The notes: a model not told the origin generated them from the letters alone. A stretch of DNA of 64,000 bases from Bacteroidia bacterium (GCA_030428705.1 JAUIDI010000008.1:1-64000), one strand, 5' to 3'. Counted from the first letter of the stretch, positions 36,875 through 46,642 are shown. Numbers and translations: made by a program.

Positions 36875-37250
36875 TTAGGCTCATATAAATGATTACAATT
36901 TTCGAGGCATCATGGCATAGGCACCCTAAAAATTCCGTAGAAATGGATATAAGATGGTCGAGATCTATAGGTATCCTTTTCGTGCGCGAAGGGGGGATTT
37001 TTAGAACTTCGATAGATTGTTCCGAAAAAATGGATGGCAGAATTGTTGTCGACAAGGTCTCGACCCCTAGAACTTCGGATTTTAACGAGGCGGCCCATAA
37101 CATTGTTGATCCTTTTAAGGATTGCCATTATTCGGACATGAATACACGCCCTAAGCCAAATAATGGATTATGCAAAGGTAGGTGGGAAAAGAAGTTATTG
37201 ATTTAAAAAAAATCAAAGTATTTAAGTATAAAAAGGCTCGGATATTGCGC
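36875..37250 (+). pseudogene. Decayed 3' fragment of a formyltransferase-like/propeller fusion gene
   Basis: This stretch matches the 3' end of the copy A gene (its residues about 435-554). Over a 72-residue gap-free block beginning HPKN and ending FSD/YSD, I count 41 identities by hand, including DIR-SR, SEK, NIVDPFKD and SD. An ATG at 36889 opens a short 105-codon frame, but nothing upstream encodes the remaining protein. The frame is broken near the end: an in-frame TAA at 37204, and homology appears to continue past it into 37250. It is best read as the remnant of a third family member left by duplication or recombination, and is unlikely to be functional. Confidence 0.8.
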
Positions 37251-37335
37251 AAGCTTGGCGGTATACATGTTCTGCGATGCTTCCACGATTATTGTAGTAA
37301 CACTAGAAAATACGATTAACGAACAGAAGAAAGCT

Positions 37336-39195
37336 ATGTGCGGAATATGTGGAAAGGTTCATTTTGATACCGATAGGCCGGTTTCTCAAAATGAAATTCA
37401 TAAAATGACCGAGCTGATAGTCCATAGAGGGCCTGATGACAGTGGATTTTATGTAAACCAAAATGTGGGTCTGGGCTTTCGACGGTTAAGTATTATAGAT
37501 TTGGAAACTGGCCATCAACCCCTGACGAACGAGGATAGTACGGTATGGATCGTGTTCAACGGTGAGATTTATAACCACCTTGTTTTGCGTGAGAATTTAA
37601 TCGCAAAAGGACATCATTTTAAGACAAAAACGGATACCGAAACCATAGTACATCTTTATGAGGAATATGGCAGTGAATGCGTAAAACATCTTCGGGGCAT
37701 GTTCGCATTCGCCATTTGGGACGAGAAGAAAAAGAAACTTTTTTGTGCTAGAGACCGTTTCGGCATTAAACCCTTTTTCTATTCCATAGATAATGAAAGC
37801 ATTGTTTTTGGGTCGGAGATAAAATGCATACTGGGCCAAACGAACACTGCACCTATGCTATCGCTACCAATGCTAGATCAATATTTGACCTTTGGCTATT
37901 CTTCAAAAGATAGTACTATTTATCAGAACATCAAGAAATTGAGCCCTGGCCATATCTTGGAAATTGAACAAGGTAAAGAATTAAGAATTTCAAAATATTG
38001 GGATATTCATTATCGCCCGGATCTTAATAAAACAGAAGATGAATGGTGTAGTCTGATCGACGACAAATTATCGGAATCGGTGAAGATGCATTTGATGAGT
38101 GATGTTCCTTTAGGGGCTTTTCTTAGTGGCGGAGTCGATTCAAGCGCGGTAGTGGCGTTAATGTCAAAGTATTCGAATGCCCCGGTCAAGACATTCTCCA
38201 TTGGTTTTAAAGAAGCTGAATTCAATGAATTGGAATACGCTAGACAAGTTGCGCATAAATATAAAACGGAGCACCATGAACAAATCGTTGAGCCCGAATC
38301 CGTTAGTCTATTGCCGCGCTTGGTCGATAGTTATGACGAACCTTTTGCAGATTCATCGGCCATTCCGACTTTTTTCGTTTCTAAATTCGCAAGGGAATTC
38401 GTTACAGTAGTACTCTCGGGAGACGGGGGTGACGAGTTGTTCGCAGGTTACGATAAATACCAACGCATGAACAATATGCGCAAATACAACGTGCTGCCGA
38501 ATGGGTTAAGCGAGCTTTTTTGGGGAGGCCTACACAAAGTAATACCGAATAGTGCCAAAGGAAAAGGGGCTACGTATTATCTATCGAAACCTAAAAAGAA
38601 TTTTCCGGCTTACTTGGCCATTTGGCAACAGTCGGAACGGGAAAACCTTTTCAAAAAAGAAATTTGGGAAAATCTAAAAAAATCACTCGCCGAATCGCAA
38701 AGGGTAGACTGGTTTACCAATGCCGGATCAAAAGACTTCCTGTTTGACATGCAGAAGATGGATATGAAAGGTTATATGGTAGATGATATTCTTACCAAAG
38801 TCGATAGGGCGAGCATGCAGAATTCGCTTGAAGTAAGAGTACCCCTATTGGACCACGAATTTGCCGAACTAACGGCCACCATTCCATCAGGTTTAAAACT
38901 AAAAGGAAACAGTAAAAAGTATATTTTCAAGAAAGCAATGGAAAATTATTTGCCCGATTCAATAATTACCCATAAAAAACAAGGTTTTACCGTTCCTTTG
39001 AAGTCATGGTTCAAAGAGGACTTGAAGGAATATGTGAACGATAGATTGGTTAATACAAATGGGCCGTTATATGATTATTTAAATATGGACCATGTATCAA
39101 AAATAGTCGATGAACACCGTCATGGCATGCGTGATTTCAACGATAAGATCTGGTCTTTGCTATTTTTGGATCAATGGCTGGACCGAGGTAAGTAA
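37336..39195 (+). CDS. Asparagine synthase-type glutamine amidotransferase, copy 1
   Basis: The 619 residues begin MCGICGK, so Cys2 is the glutaminase nucleophile after removal of Met. The N-terminal Ntn-hydrolase domain shows HRGPDD and FNGEIYNH. The synthetase domain holds the ATP PP-loop LSGGVDSS (about 256-263) and SGDGGDELFAGYDKY. The start is the ATG at 37336; an in-frame upstream extension would bury Cys2 and is rejected. In free-living cells such enzymes make asparagine, but inside polysaccharide loci they usually amidate uronic acids or related sugars. With a second copy next door, a glycan role is favoured. About 195 bases separate the two copies. Confidence 0.88.
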   Translation: MCGICGKVHFDTDRPVSQNEIHKMTELIVHRGPDDSGFYVNQNVGLGFRRLSIIDLETGHQPLTNEDSTVWIVFNGEIYNHLVLRENLIAKGHHFKTKTDTETIVHLYEEYGSECVKHLRGMFAFAIWDEKKKKLFCARDRFGIKPFFYSIDNESIVFGSEIKCILGQTNTAPMLSLPMLDQYLTFGYSSKDSTIYQNIKKLSPGHILEIEQGKELRISKYWDIHYRPDLNKTEDEWCSLIDDKLSESVKMHLMSDVPLGAFLSGGVDSSAVVALMSKYSNAPVKTFSIGFKEAEFNELEYARQVAHKYKTEHHEQIVEPESVSLLPRLVDSYDEPFADSSAIPTFFVSKFAREFVTVVLSGDGGDELFAGYDKYQRMNNMRKYNVLPNGLSELFWGGLHKVIPNSAKGKGATYYLSKPKKNFPAYLAIWQQSERENLFKKEIWENLKKSLAESQRVDWFTNAGSKDFLFDMQKMDMKGYMVDDILTKVDRASMQNSLEVRVPLLDHEFAELTATIPSGLKLKGNSKKYIFKKAMENYLPDSIITHKKQGFTVPLKSWFKEDLKEYVNDRLVNTNGPLYDYLNMDHVSKIVDEHRHGMRDFNDKIWSLLFLDQWLDRGK

Positions 39196-39390
39196 ACACC
39201 AAAGGTTCTGTTAAATGAAGCATATATCCTTAGTATGGATAAAGCATTGGCCTAAATGAAAAAAGAACCGGGTCTTGGATTTTTTGGTTTTAAAATACTT
39301 GGGAAAAGAATATAGGTTTTTTTTTTCTATATATATGAGGTTTGTCAATTGAAACGATATATAACTTTGAAAGCAAGAATAGAAATATAA

Positions 39391-41259
39391 ATGTGTGGAA
39401 TAACCGGGGTTTTCAACTTTGATATAGAAAGACCTGTTAGAAGGGAGGTTTTACAAAAAATGGCGGATACCATATCGCATCGGGGTCCAGATGGTGAGGG
39501 CTATTTTGTAGACTCCAATATCGGTCTGGCGCATAGGCGCTTGTCGATTATCGACATTGATGGAGGAGAACAACCAATGTTCAATGATCAAGGGACTATT
39601 GGTATTGTCTTTAACGGCGAAATCTACAATTATATAGAACTCAGAGAACTGTTGACAAAGCTCGGTCATTCTTTTAAAACAAATTCGGACACCGAAGTCA
39701 TTATCAAAGCATACGAGCAATGGGGTTTCGCCTGTCAAGAAAAATTGAACGGTATGTGGGCCTTCGCCATTTGGGATGCCAAGGAAAAGCATATGTTCCT
39801 ATCTAGAGATAGGCTTGGCGAGAAGCCATTGAACTATATGGTATACGGAAATTCTTTTCTGTTCGGTTCTGAAATAAAAAGTATATTGGCCTATACGGGC
39901 GATGTTGAACCCGACAGCGAAATGCACGAATTGTACCTGTTCTTGGGCTATATTCCTTCTCCAAAAACCTATTACAAATCCATTAAGAAACTTTCTGCAG
40001 GTAAATATCTAGTAGTAAAGAAGGGCAAAGTCCATGAACATGCTTATTGGGACCTGCCCGATATCGAGGAAACTGATTTACTTAAAGACAAAAAACAAGT
40101 GATCAAAAGGTTGGACGAGCTGCTTCACGATTCGGTAAAAATGAGAATGAGAAGTGATGTGCCTTACGGCGCCTTTCTAAGTGGAGGCTTAGACTCATCG
40201 GGCATCGTATCAATAATGAGCGAAATTTCTTCTTACCCCATAAACACTTATACCATCGGGTTCAACGAAAAAAGATTTGATGAGCGAAATAGTGCGCGAA
40301 TAATAGCAGATTTGTTCGAAACCGAACATATCGAAAAAATGGTCGATAAATCATCTTTGGAAGCATCGATAAGAAAAATACTATATCATTTTGATGAGCC
40401 CTTTGCGGACCCGGCGGCAATACCTACGTCCTATTTGGCAAAAAGTGCGGCGGAACATGTGAAGATGGTTTTGACCGGCGATGGTGGCGATGAGGTATTT
40501 GCCGGATATTCGAATTATCAAAGTGAACATTTTGCCAATAAGTACAAAAGCCTGCCAAGTTTCTTAAAAAAAGGAGTATCTGGATTAATTGGGGGAATGG
40601 CTACTCTTGTGACCGGTGATACACGATATAAGTTGAACAGGGCCAAAAGAGTATTGAATTCATTCAATCTTCCTTTTGAAGAGCGGCTTGTCACGAAATT
40701 CGTAAAAATCGACCCTAGCGAAACAAAACTATTGTTGAAAGATCATTACCATACAATTGATGATTTTATAGCATCTACTTTGAAGAATTGTAGATTGAAG
40801 GATTCCTTCTATCGTTTGAACTATTTTCATCTAAAAGTTGCACTTCCCGAACAAATGCTCATGAAAGTCGATAAGATGAGTATGGCCAGTTCGCTCGAAA
40901 CAAGGGCCCCTTTGTTGGATCACCGCATCGTAGAACTGATGTATCAAGTTGACAAAAAATTGAAAATGCCCACTTATAAAGATACGGGCGTCAAATATAT
41001 GCTCAAAAGTGTTATGAAAAATAGATTGCCCGATGAAATCTTGAACCGAAAAAAACAGGGTTTTGAAGTGCCTTTGCGAGAATGGTTCAAAGAGGGTGAA
41101 TTTGAGAACGTGCTGAATTCGACCCAACCTTCGACTTTTTTTAACGAACCTATGATAAAAAGACTTCTTAATGAAAACAACAGGGGAGAATTCGACCACG
41201 GCACCTTGTTATGGCGAATCTTATTGTTACAACGCTGGGATACCAGAAGTTCTGCATAA
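39391..41259 (+). CDS. Asparagine synthase-type glutamine amidotransferase, copy 2
   Basis: This is a 622-residue paralogue of the gene at 37336. MCGITGVFN supplies Cys2, followed by SHRGPDGEGYF and FNGEIYNY in the glutaminase domain. The ATP loop LSGGLDSS and LTGDGGDEVFAGYSNY lie in the synthetase domain. The two copies are clearly related but diverged throughout, so this is not a recent duplication. The next glycosyltransferase starts 18 bases downstream, tying it to the capsule operon. A role in amidating a carboxylated sugar is inferred from context; cytoplasmic asparagine synthesis cannot be excluded. Confidence 0.88.
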   Translation: MCGITGVFNFDIERPVRREVLQKMADTISHRGPDGEGYFVDSNIGLAHRRLSIIDIDGGEQPMFNDQGTIGIVFNGEIYNYIELRELLTKLGHSFKTNSDTEVIIKAYEQWGFACQEKLNGMWAFAIWDAKEKHMFLSRDRLGEKPLNYMVYGNSFLFGSEIKSILAYTGDVEPDSEMHELYLFLGYIPSPKTYYKSIKKLSAGKYLVVKKGKVHEHAYWDLPDIEETDLLKDKKQVIKRLDELLHDSVKMRMRSDVPYGAFLSGGLDSSGIVSIMSEISSYPINTYTIGFNEKRFDERNSARIIADLFETEHIEKMVDKSSLEASIRKILYHFDEPFADPAAIPTSYLAKSAAEHVKMVLTGDGGDEVFAGYSNYQSEHFANKYKSLPSFLKKGVSGLIGGMATLVTGDTRYKLNRAKRVLNSFNLPFEERLVTKFVKIDPSETKLLLKDHYHTIDDFIASTLKNCRLKDSFYRLNYFHLKVALPEQMLMKVDKMSMASSLETRAPLLDHRIVELMYQVDKKLKMPTYKDTGVKYMLKSVMKNRLPDEILNRKKQGFEVPLREWFKEGEFENVLNSTQPSTFFNEPMIKRLLNENNRGEFDHGTLLWRILLLQRWDTRSSA

Positions 41260-41277
41260 GGATCTAAATCTATTCCA

Positions 41278-42429
41278 ATGTCGGACAAAAAAAATATTTG
41301 TATTACTATAAATTCACTTGCGCCCGGAGGTGCTGAAAAGCAATGCCTTCTTTTGGCAAAAGCGATGAAGCCTTTTCATAATATCATTGTGGTCATTCTT
41401 AAGCCCAAACCAACTTATGGTGCACATCTCAAGGTCATAGATGAAGAGAAATTAAATCATGTGTTTTTGTCCAAAAATCCGATAAAAAGAATTTTTGAGC
41501 TTACCCGTTTACTTAAAAGAAGAAAAATCGATATTATTTTCTCTTACCTGCCTATGGATACTATTTGGGCGGGCATCAGCGGAAAAATAGCAGGTGTACC
41601 TTTTATTTTTGGAGGTATCAGGAGTAGTTATCTACCACCTTTGAAATTGAACATATTGAAGAAAGTGAACAATTCTTTGCTGAATTATACCATAGCGAAC
41701 AACTATGCCGCCTACAATTCGGCCATTAAATGCGGATTTGAAAATAAAATTCTTGTTGTTCCCAATGGCATAGAAATCAGACAGTTTCCCCGGAAAAAAA
41801 AAACCCAAAATGATGAGGTAACTATAATAAGCGTTGGCAGATTGGTCAAGAGCAAAGATTACGATACGGCCATAAAATGTATTGCCCGATTGAAGAAAAT
41901 GCTCGACAATAACTATAAATTAAGCTATATTATTGTTGGTGAAGGGCCGGAGTTGACAAGTATTATGGCCAATATTGAAAAGTACGAGGTAAGTGATGAG
42001 GTTGAGGTCATTACGAATACATCGAATGTCTATCCTTTTTTAGAATCAGCTGACATTTACCTGAGCACGACCACCTTCGAAGGAATTTCAAATGCGCTAA
42101 TGGAAGCAATGAATTGCGCCCTACCTCTTGCCGTAACCAATGTAGGTGATAATTCCCTCTTAGTCCGTGACGGGATGAATGGTTTTCTTACCGCTATTGG
42201 AGATTATGAGAAAATGGCAAGCCATCTTTATTATCTTGTTAAAAACCAGAAATTAAGGGACATAATGGGAAAGGAAAGCTATGAACATCTCGTTAAGAAT
42301 TTTGGTTACAAGGCTTTTCAAGACAAATACTTAGCTCTAATAGAACATATTGGGTCATTACAAATAAATAATGGAAATCCTGTTCTACCAAACTGGAATT
42401 CCCCTAAAACAGAAGAGGAAAAATTCTGA
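41278..42429 (+). CDS. Family 4 glycosyltransferase
   Basis: The 383 residues open with CITINSLAPGGAEKQCLLLA, the GGAE loop that binds acceptor or phosphate in GT4 enzymes. The C-terminal half has VPNGIEIRQFP, ISVGRLVKSKDYDTAIKC, IIVGEGPELTSI and STTFEGISNALMEAMNCALP, the last holding the conserved EGxxNxxxEAM donor-binding motif. It should transfer a sugar to the lipid-linked intermediate in the cytoplasm. It sits between the second amidotransferase and the second fusion protein with short gaps. Donor unknown. Confidence 0.88.
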   Translation: MSDKKNICITINSLAPGGAEKQCLLLAKAMKPFHNIIVVILKPKPTYGAHLKVIDEEKLNHVFLSKNPIKRIFELTRLLKRRKIDIIFSYLPMDTIWAGISGKIAGVPFIFGGIRSSYLPPLKLNILKKVNNSLLNYTIANNYAAYNSAIKCGFENKILVVPNGIEIRQFPRKKKTQNDEVTIISVGRLVKSKDYDTAIKCIARLKKMLDNNYKLSYIIVGEGPELTSIMANIEKYEVSDEVEVITNTSNVYPFLESADIYLSTTTFEGISNALMEAMNCALPLAVTNVGDNSLLVRDGMNGFLTAIGDYEKMASHLYYLVKNQKLRDIMGKESYEHLVKNFGYKAFQDKYLALIEHIGSLQINNGNPVLPNWNSPKTEEEKF

Positions 42430-42458
42430 AAGCGGTAATAATAGAAAACCGGAACGAC

Positions 42459-44105
42459 ATGAAAATCGGAATTTTAATAGAGCGATTTGAAGACTTGGTA
42501 AATTGGGAGTTGAGAATTGTCGATGAAATTATTTCAAACCCCGAGACAGAACTTATTGTATTGATCCATGAGGATGGAAAAAAGAACAAGAATTCCTTAA
42601 AAGATAAGTTCAGTCATTTTCTAAGAGCCAAAAACAAGGTGGCCCAAATTCTTTTTGCACTACAAAACTCAATTGAAAATCTAATTTATAGACAACCTTT
42701 TACCTTTAGCAAAAGGAAGATTGCTGATACCTTGAAAAGCATAGATGTTTTTAGATTTCGCCAAAAAGGGAATGAATTTGTGGGCATATGCAATGATGAA
42801 GACGAGAAGGAAATTAAAGATCTGGGTTTGGATCTTATTTTAAAATTGAAATATGATGTAGTCGAAGAAAAAATATTAGATGCCTCAAAAAATGGGGTTT
42901 GGTCATTTCAATTTGGAGAGAATTACTCAAGCTGTACAAAGTATGTAGGCTTTTATGAAGTGCTTTTAGGCCGACCTGATGTTAAGGTAACTTTGTTACA
43001 ATTGTTGTCTAAAACCACTCAGGGATCCATAATAGACACTGCATTTTTTAACCGTCATTGGTCCTTTGCAAAAACAAAAAGAACAACTCTTGAAGCCTCT
43101 GTAAACCTCTTTTTTAAGAATATTAGGAAGTTGAGGGGCCTGGGACATTTACCCTCGCATTCCATGTCAGATTCTAGTGCACATCTTCGGTCGCCCAGTT
43201 TAAAAGAGACCCTTCAATATATAATGTCGTTTTACCTTAGGGTTTGGAGCAAGATAATTAGGTATATCGATAGCTTGGTATTAGGGGCGAGATACGGTTG
43301 CTGGACACTTTTTATCGGAGAAGGTGATTTTATGACCGCTGACCTTTCCGCTTTGAAACCGATTAAACTACCAAAAAGAGAATTTTGGGCCGACCCGTTC
43401 ATTTTCGAATATAAAGAAGAGAAGTTTGTTTTTTTTGAGAATTACGGTTATAACACAAAACGGGGCAAAATTTCATGTGGAAAAATAGAAAATAGTGAGT
43501 TGGTCGATATTCAAGATGTTTTGGATTTAAAATACCATTTGTCCTTTCCATTTATTTTCGAGGAGGATGGAATGCTGTATTTAATGCCGGAAACAAAGGA
43601 AAATAATCGACTTGAATTATATCGTTGTATTGATTTTCCCGGTAAATGGGAGTTGCATGCAACCGCATTTGAAGGTGAAAAAGTTGTGGATGCCTTCTTT
43701 CATAATGACGATAGCGGTCAAAAGTGGATGTTTGTCAATAAACAGGCCGCTCCATTTGCTCCAGCCGACAGTGAATTATATATATATAAAGTAGGGTCGT
43801 TACAACTGAATAATCTCGAACCGCATAAATTAAATCCCGTAATCATCAATTCAAGGAAAGCGAGAAATGGTGGTGCGATTTTCAAGTTCAAAAATGAAAC
43901 CTACAGGCCATCACAAGCAAATACAGACGGGGTCTATGGGCGGGCTTTAAATGTCAACAAAATCGAAAAACTTACCCTAGAGGAATATGTTGAAAAAGAT
44001 ATTGTAACCGTTTATCCCGATTTCCATAAAGGTTTAATGGCTATGCATCATTTACACCAGTCAGGCAGTTTATTCGTGATAGATGCGGCATATAGAAAAA
44101 AGTAG
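42459..44105 (+). CDS. Formyltransferase-like plus beta-propeller (GINT1_N-like) fusion protein, copy B
   Basis: This 548-residue paralogue of the protein at 32473 has the same two-part layout. The N-terminal domain holds GVWSFQFGENYSS, where the Asn and His of the formyltransferase-like site in copy A are Ser149 and Gln151, so that site is probably dead. The propeller-like C-terminal domain begins near residue 300 with FWADPFIFEY. It continues with FVFFENYGY, YHLSFPFIFEEDGMLYLMPE and TYRPSQANTDG. ADPF, the PFIFE...PET block and the RPS motif are shared with copy A. It lies 29 bases after a GT4 gene. Its role is unknown; a structural or glycan-binding function is possible. Confidence 0.7.
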   Translation: MKIGILIERFEDLVNWELRIVDEIISNPETELIVLIHEDGKKNKNSLKDKFSHFLRAKNKVAQILFALQNSIENLIYRQPFTFSKRKIADTLKSIDVFRFRQKGNEFVGICNDEDEKEIKDLGLDLILKLKYDVVEEKILDASKNGVWSFQFGENYSSCTKYVGFYEVLLGRPDVKVTLLQLLSKTTQGSIIDTAFFNRHWSFAKTKRTTLEASVNLFFKNIRKLRGLGHLPSHSMSDSSAHLRSPSLKETLQYIMSFYLRVWSKIIRYIDSLVLGARYGCWTLFIGEGDFMTADLSALKPIKLPKREFWADPFIFEYKEEKFVFFENYGYNTKRGKISCGKIENSELVDIQDVLDLKYHLSFPFIFEEDGMLYLMPETKENNRLELYRCIDFPGKWELHATAFEGEKVVDAFFHNDDSGQKWMFVNKQAAPFAPADSELYIYKVGSLQLNNLEPHKLNPVIINSRKARNGGAIFKFKNETYRPSQANTDGVYGRALNVNKIEKLTLEEYVEKDIVTVYPDFHKGLMAMHHLHQSGSLFVIDAAYRKK

Positions 44106-44202
44106 GGTAGAAAAAAATTACCGTGGTTTCAGTTTTTATTTGTAACAAAAAGAATACGTTATAGATAATAAACGTTATTACGGTTAATTGCAGTTTAGTT
44201 GT

Positions 44203-45303
44203 ATGAAAGTACTTTTACTAATAGATAGCCTTGTTTCAGGGGGAAGGGAAAGGAGGTTGATTGAGATGATTAAAGGGCTTATCGACTACGCGGATGTCCA
44301 GTTACATTTGGTGGTCTTTTCTGATAAAATCCATTATCAAGAAGTTTATGGATTCGGAATACCCGTAACTATTTTAAAAAGAGTACCCAAAAGAAACCCG
44401 ATGATATTCTACAGGCTTTATCGACTATGTAGAAATTATAAGCCGGATCTAATTCACACTTGGGGCACCATGTCAGCTATTTGGGCCATCCCCTCATCCA
44501 TCGTGCTTAACATCAAATTAATCAATGGCAACATTACCGATGCCCCTAAAAATATGAACTTTTTTGACCAACGGTTGTTTAGGGCCAGGTTGACCTACCC
44601 ATTCTCCAAAGTTGTCGTTGGCAATTCTTGGGCCGGATTGAAAGAATATAAAGTGCCGGATAAAAAAGCGGTGTGCATCTATAACGGATTTGACGACAAC
44701 AGAATATCGAACCTTAAGGAAAAAAGCGAGGTTAGAAAAGGGTTCAACATAAGCACTAAAAATATTGTCGGCATGGTCGGAGCCTTTTTTGACAGAAAAG
44801 ACTATAAAACCTATATAGAAGCCGCGTTACTGGTTTTGAAACAAAGAAAGGACGTAACATTCATTGCCGTGGGTGGCGGGCCAAACTTGCAGCAATGTAA
44901 AGAAATGGTGCCCCCGGAACAGGTCTCGTATTGTATCTTTACGGGCCTGCAAAAAGACGTTGAGTCGATTATCAACATTTTTGATATTGGAGTTTTGGCT
45001 ACTAACGACCGGGTTCATGGCGAAGGAATCTCCAATGCGATTCTCGAATATATGGCCTTGAGAAAACCTACAATTGCTACTTCTGGTGGCGGAACAGATG
45101 AAATTGTAGAACATTCGAAAACCGGTATACTTGTAGAACCGGCAGATGTCCAAACTATGGCGAATCAGGTAGTCTACCTACTCGATAACCCAGATTTTGC
45201 CAAAAAAATGGGGAATGAGGGAAGGAACAGATTGAATAGAATGTTTAGCTTGCCCGCAATGACCAGCGAATATTATGGCTTATATCTTAAGCTTTTGAAA
45301 TGA
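44203..45303 (+). CDS. Family 4 glycosyltransferase
   Basis: The 366 residues begin KVLLLIDSLVSGGRERRLIE, the GT4 glycine-rich acceptor loop. DLIHTWGTMSAIWA and VVGNSWAGLKEYKVP mark the inter-domain region. The C-terminal half has IYNGFDDNRI, GMVGAFFDRKDYKTYI, IAVGGGPNLQQC and GEGISNAILEYMALRKPTI with the donor-binding glutamate. The start is the ATG at 44203; a TTG five codons upstream is less likely. It probably adds one residue of the repeat unit. A gap of about 97 bases precedes it, so an internal promoter is possible. Confidence 0.87.
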   Translation: MKVLLLIDSLVSGGRERRLIEMIKGLIDYADVQLHLVVFSDKIHYQEVYGFGIPVTILKRVPKRNPMIFYRLYRLCRNYKPDLIHTWGTMSAIWAIPSSIVLNIKLINGNITDAPKNMNFFDQRLFRARLTYPFSKVVVGNSWAGLKEYKVPDKKAVCIYNGFDDNRISNLKEKSEVRKGFNISTKNIVGMVGAFFDRKDYKTYIEAALLVLKQRKDVTFIAVGGGPNLQQCKEMVPPEQVSYCIFTGLQKDVESIINIFDIGVLATNDRVHGEGISNAILEYMALRKPTIATSGGGTDEIVEHSKTGILVEPADVQTMANQVVYLLDNPDFAKKMGNEGRNRLNRMFSLPAMTSEYYGLYLKLLK

Positions 45304-45382
45304 AGCAATGGAACGTCCGTCTGGTAACGGTAAGGGTTAAAAAATCATGAAAGAGATTAGGCCTTCTAATCCGTAATCAAGT

Positions 45383-46495
45383 ATGGAAGAAAAGAAAAAA
45401 ATTGCGTTTTTCGGTATTAAGTACTTCCCATCACGTGGTGGTACAAGTCGCGTTGCCGAAAACCTGTTGCGTAATCTGGTGCATGAATACGATGTCACAA
45501 TTTATTGCTATAAAAACAAATTGGCCAAAACGCATATCGAGGGCGTCGAAGTAATTGAGTTTCCTGAAATTCGACTCGGTAGTTTTGGCGTGTTTTTATA
45601 CTATTTGATTTGTTATTTACATATCAGGTACTTTGGAAAGTATGATATTGTGCATGCCCATAAAATCGATAGTTTCTTTTTTTTAAAGGGTCTGTCAAGA
45701 AAATCGAAAGTAATTGCCACTGTACATGGGGTACCCTATAAAGATGGGGTCTGGGGAAGAATTGCCAAAACGTTTTTCAAAATCAATGAAAAACGTTTTT
45801 TAGAGTTTAAAGGAATAAAAACAGCTATTTCCAAACCGCTTTGCGACCATTACAAAGAAAAATACGATATAGCTGTGAAATTTATACCTAATGGGATCAA
45901 TCTTTGCGAAGAAACGGGCAAAAGATCGCTTAAACCATTCTGGCCAACAGAAGTACCATCCAATACTCCGTTTGTTTTATTTGCGGCTAGAAGAATTATG
46001 GCTATCAAAGGGCTGCATACCATGTTAAAAGCATATAAAAAGATAAATTATAAAGGAAACATTTTTGTGGCCGGTGACCTTGACTTTAATCCCGCTTACA
46101 TTAAAAAAGTAAAAGAGCTTGGTACCGGATTGAACGTTTTCTATTTGGGTTATGTAAATCCATTATCAACTTTATTGGAATTGGTCAGTAGAAGTGAATA
46201 TTTTGTCTTTCCCTCGGAAATCGAAGGGATGTCGATCATGTTGTTGGAAGTGGCCAGCACCGGAACGCCGATATTGGCAAGCGATATTCCTGCAAATACT
46301 CAAGTATTTGATAAAAATGATGTTCTTTTTTTCAAATCTACGGATGCCGATGATATGGCCGAGAAATTAAAATGGATAGAAAACAATGAATTGTCGTTCA
46401 AGGCTCTGAGTGAACATGCAAAAACGACGGTGGCCAATAAATACACTTGGAGTAGCATAACCCAAGAATATCAACTACTTTATGACGACGCTTGA
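45383..46495 (+). CDS. Family 4 glycosyltransferase
   Basis: The 370-residue GT4 enzyme opens with FFGIKYFPSRGGTSRVAENL. The bridge region reads YDIVHAHKIDSFFFLKGL and VIATVHGVPYKDGVWG. The C-terminal half carries FIPNGINLCEETG, LFAARRIMAIKGLHTML and FPSEIEGMSIMLLEVASTGTP, whose glutamates fit the donor site. It is the last gene of the plus-strand capsule locus before the two lyase-like lipoproteins. The donor sugar cannot be told. Confidence 0.88.
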   Translation: MEEKKKIAFFGIKYFPSRGGTSRVAENLLRNLVHEYDVTIYCYKNKLAKTHIEGVEVIEFPEIRLGSFGVFLYYLICYLHIRYFGKYDIVHAHKIDSFFFLKGLSRKSKVIATVHGVPYKDGVWGRIAKTFFKINEKRFLEFKGIKTAISKPLCDHYKEKYDIAVKFIPNGINLCEETGKRSLKPFWPTEVPSNTPFVLFAARRIMAIKGLHTMLKAYKKINYKGNIFVAGDLDFNPAYIKKVKELGTGLNVFYLGYVNPLSTLLELVSRSEYFVFPSEIEGMSIMLLEVASTGTPILASDIPANTQVFDKNDVLFFKSTDADDMAEKLKWIENNELSFKALSEHAKTTVANKYTWSSITQEYQLLYDDA

Positions 46496-46611
46496 ATCCG
46501 GCCTCGTTCAATGGCAGGTCCTTGCAGATGTATATAGATAAGTTTTAGCGAACACTATTACTCATATAAGTTAATTGTCCTCGAACAGATTAAAAATGGA
46601 CCACATTGCCT

Positions 46612-46619
46612 TATATTTG
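46612..46619 (+). promoter_or_regulatory. Putative -7 element for the first lyase-like gene
   Basis: TATATTTG is a perfect match to TAnnTTTG, 24 bases before the ATG at 46643. No TTG lies at the usual 19-23-base distance. The same octamer occurs upstream of the second lyase-like gene. Confidence 0.45.
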
Positions 46620-46642
46620 ATATGTGATTAACATACGTTGAC

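Noticed and set aside
36889-37206. 105-codon ORF with its own ATG
   Set aside because: It matches only the C-terminal part of copy A's protein, has no 5' domain, and similarity continues past its stop, so it is treated as part of a pseudogene.
37255-37335. Upstream extension of the first asparagine-synthase-like gene
   Set aside because: It would put the nucleophilic Cys2 in the middle of the chain, which would stop glutaminase activity.
24724-46495. Whole second capsule locus as a recent duplicate of the first export block
   Set aside because: The Wza and Wzc copies differ throughout, and the other genes have no counterpart in the first block, so they look like separate systems.
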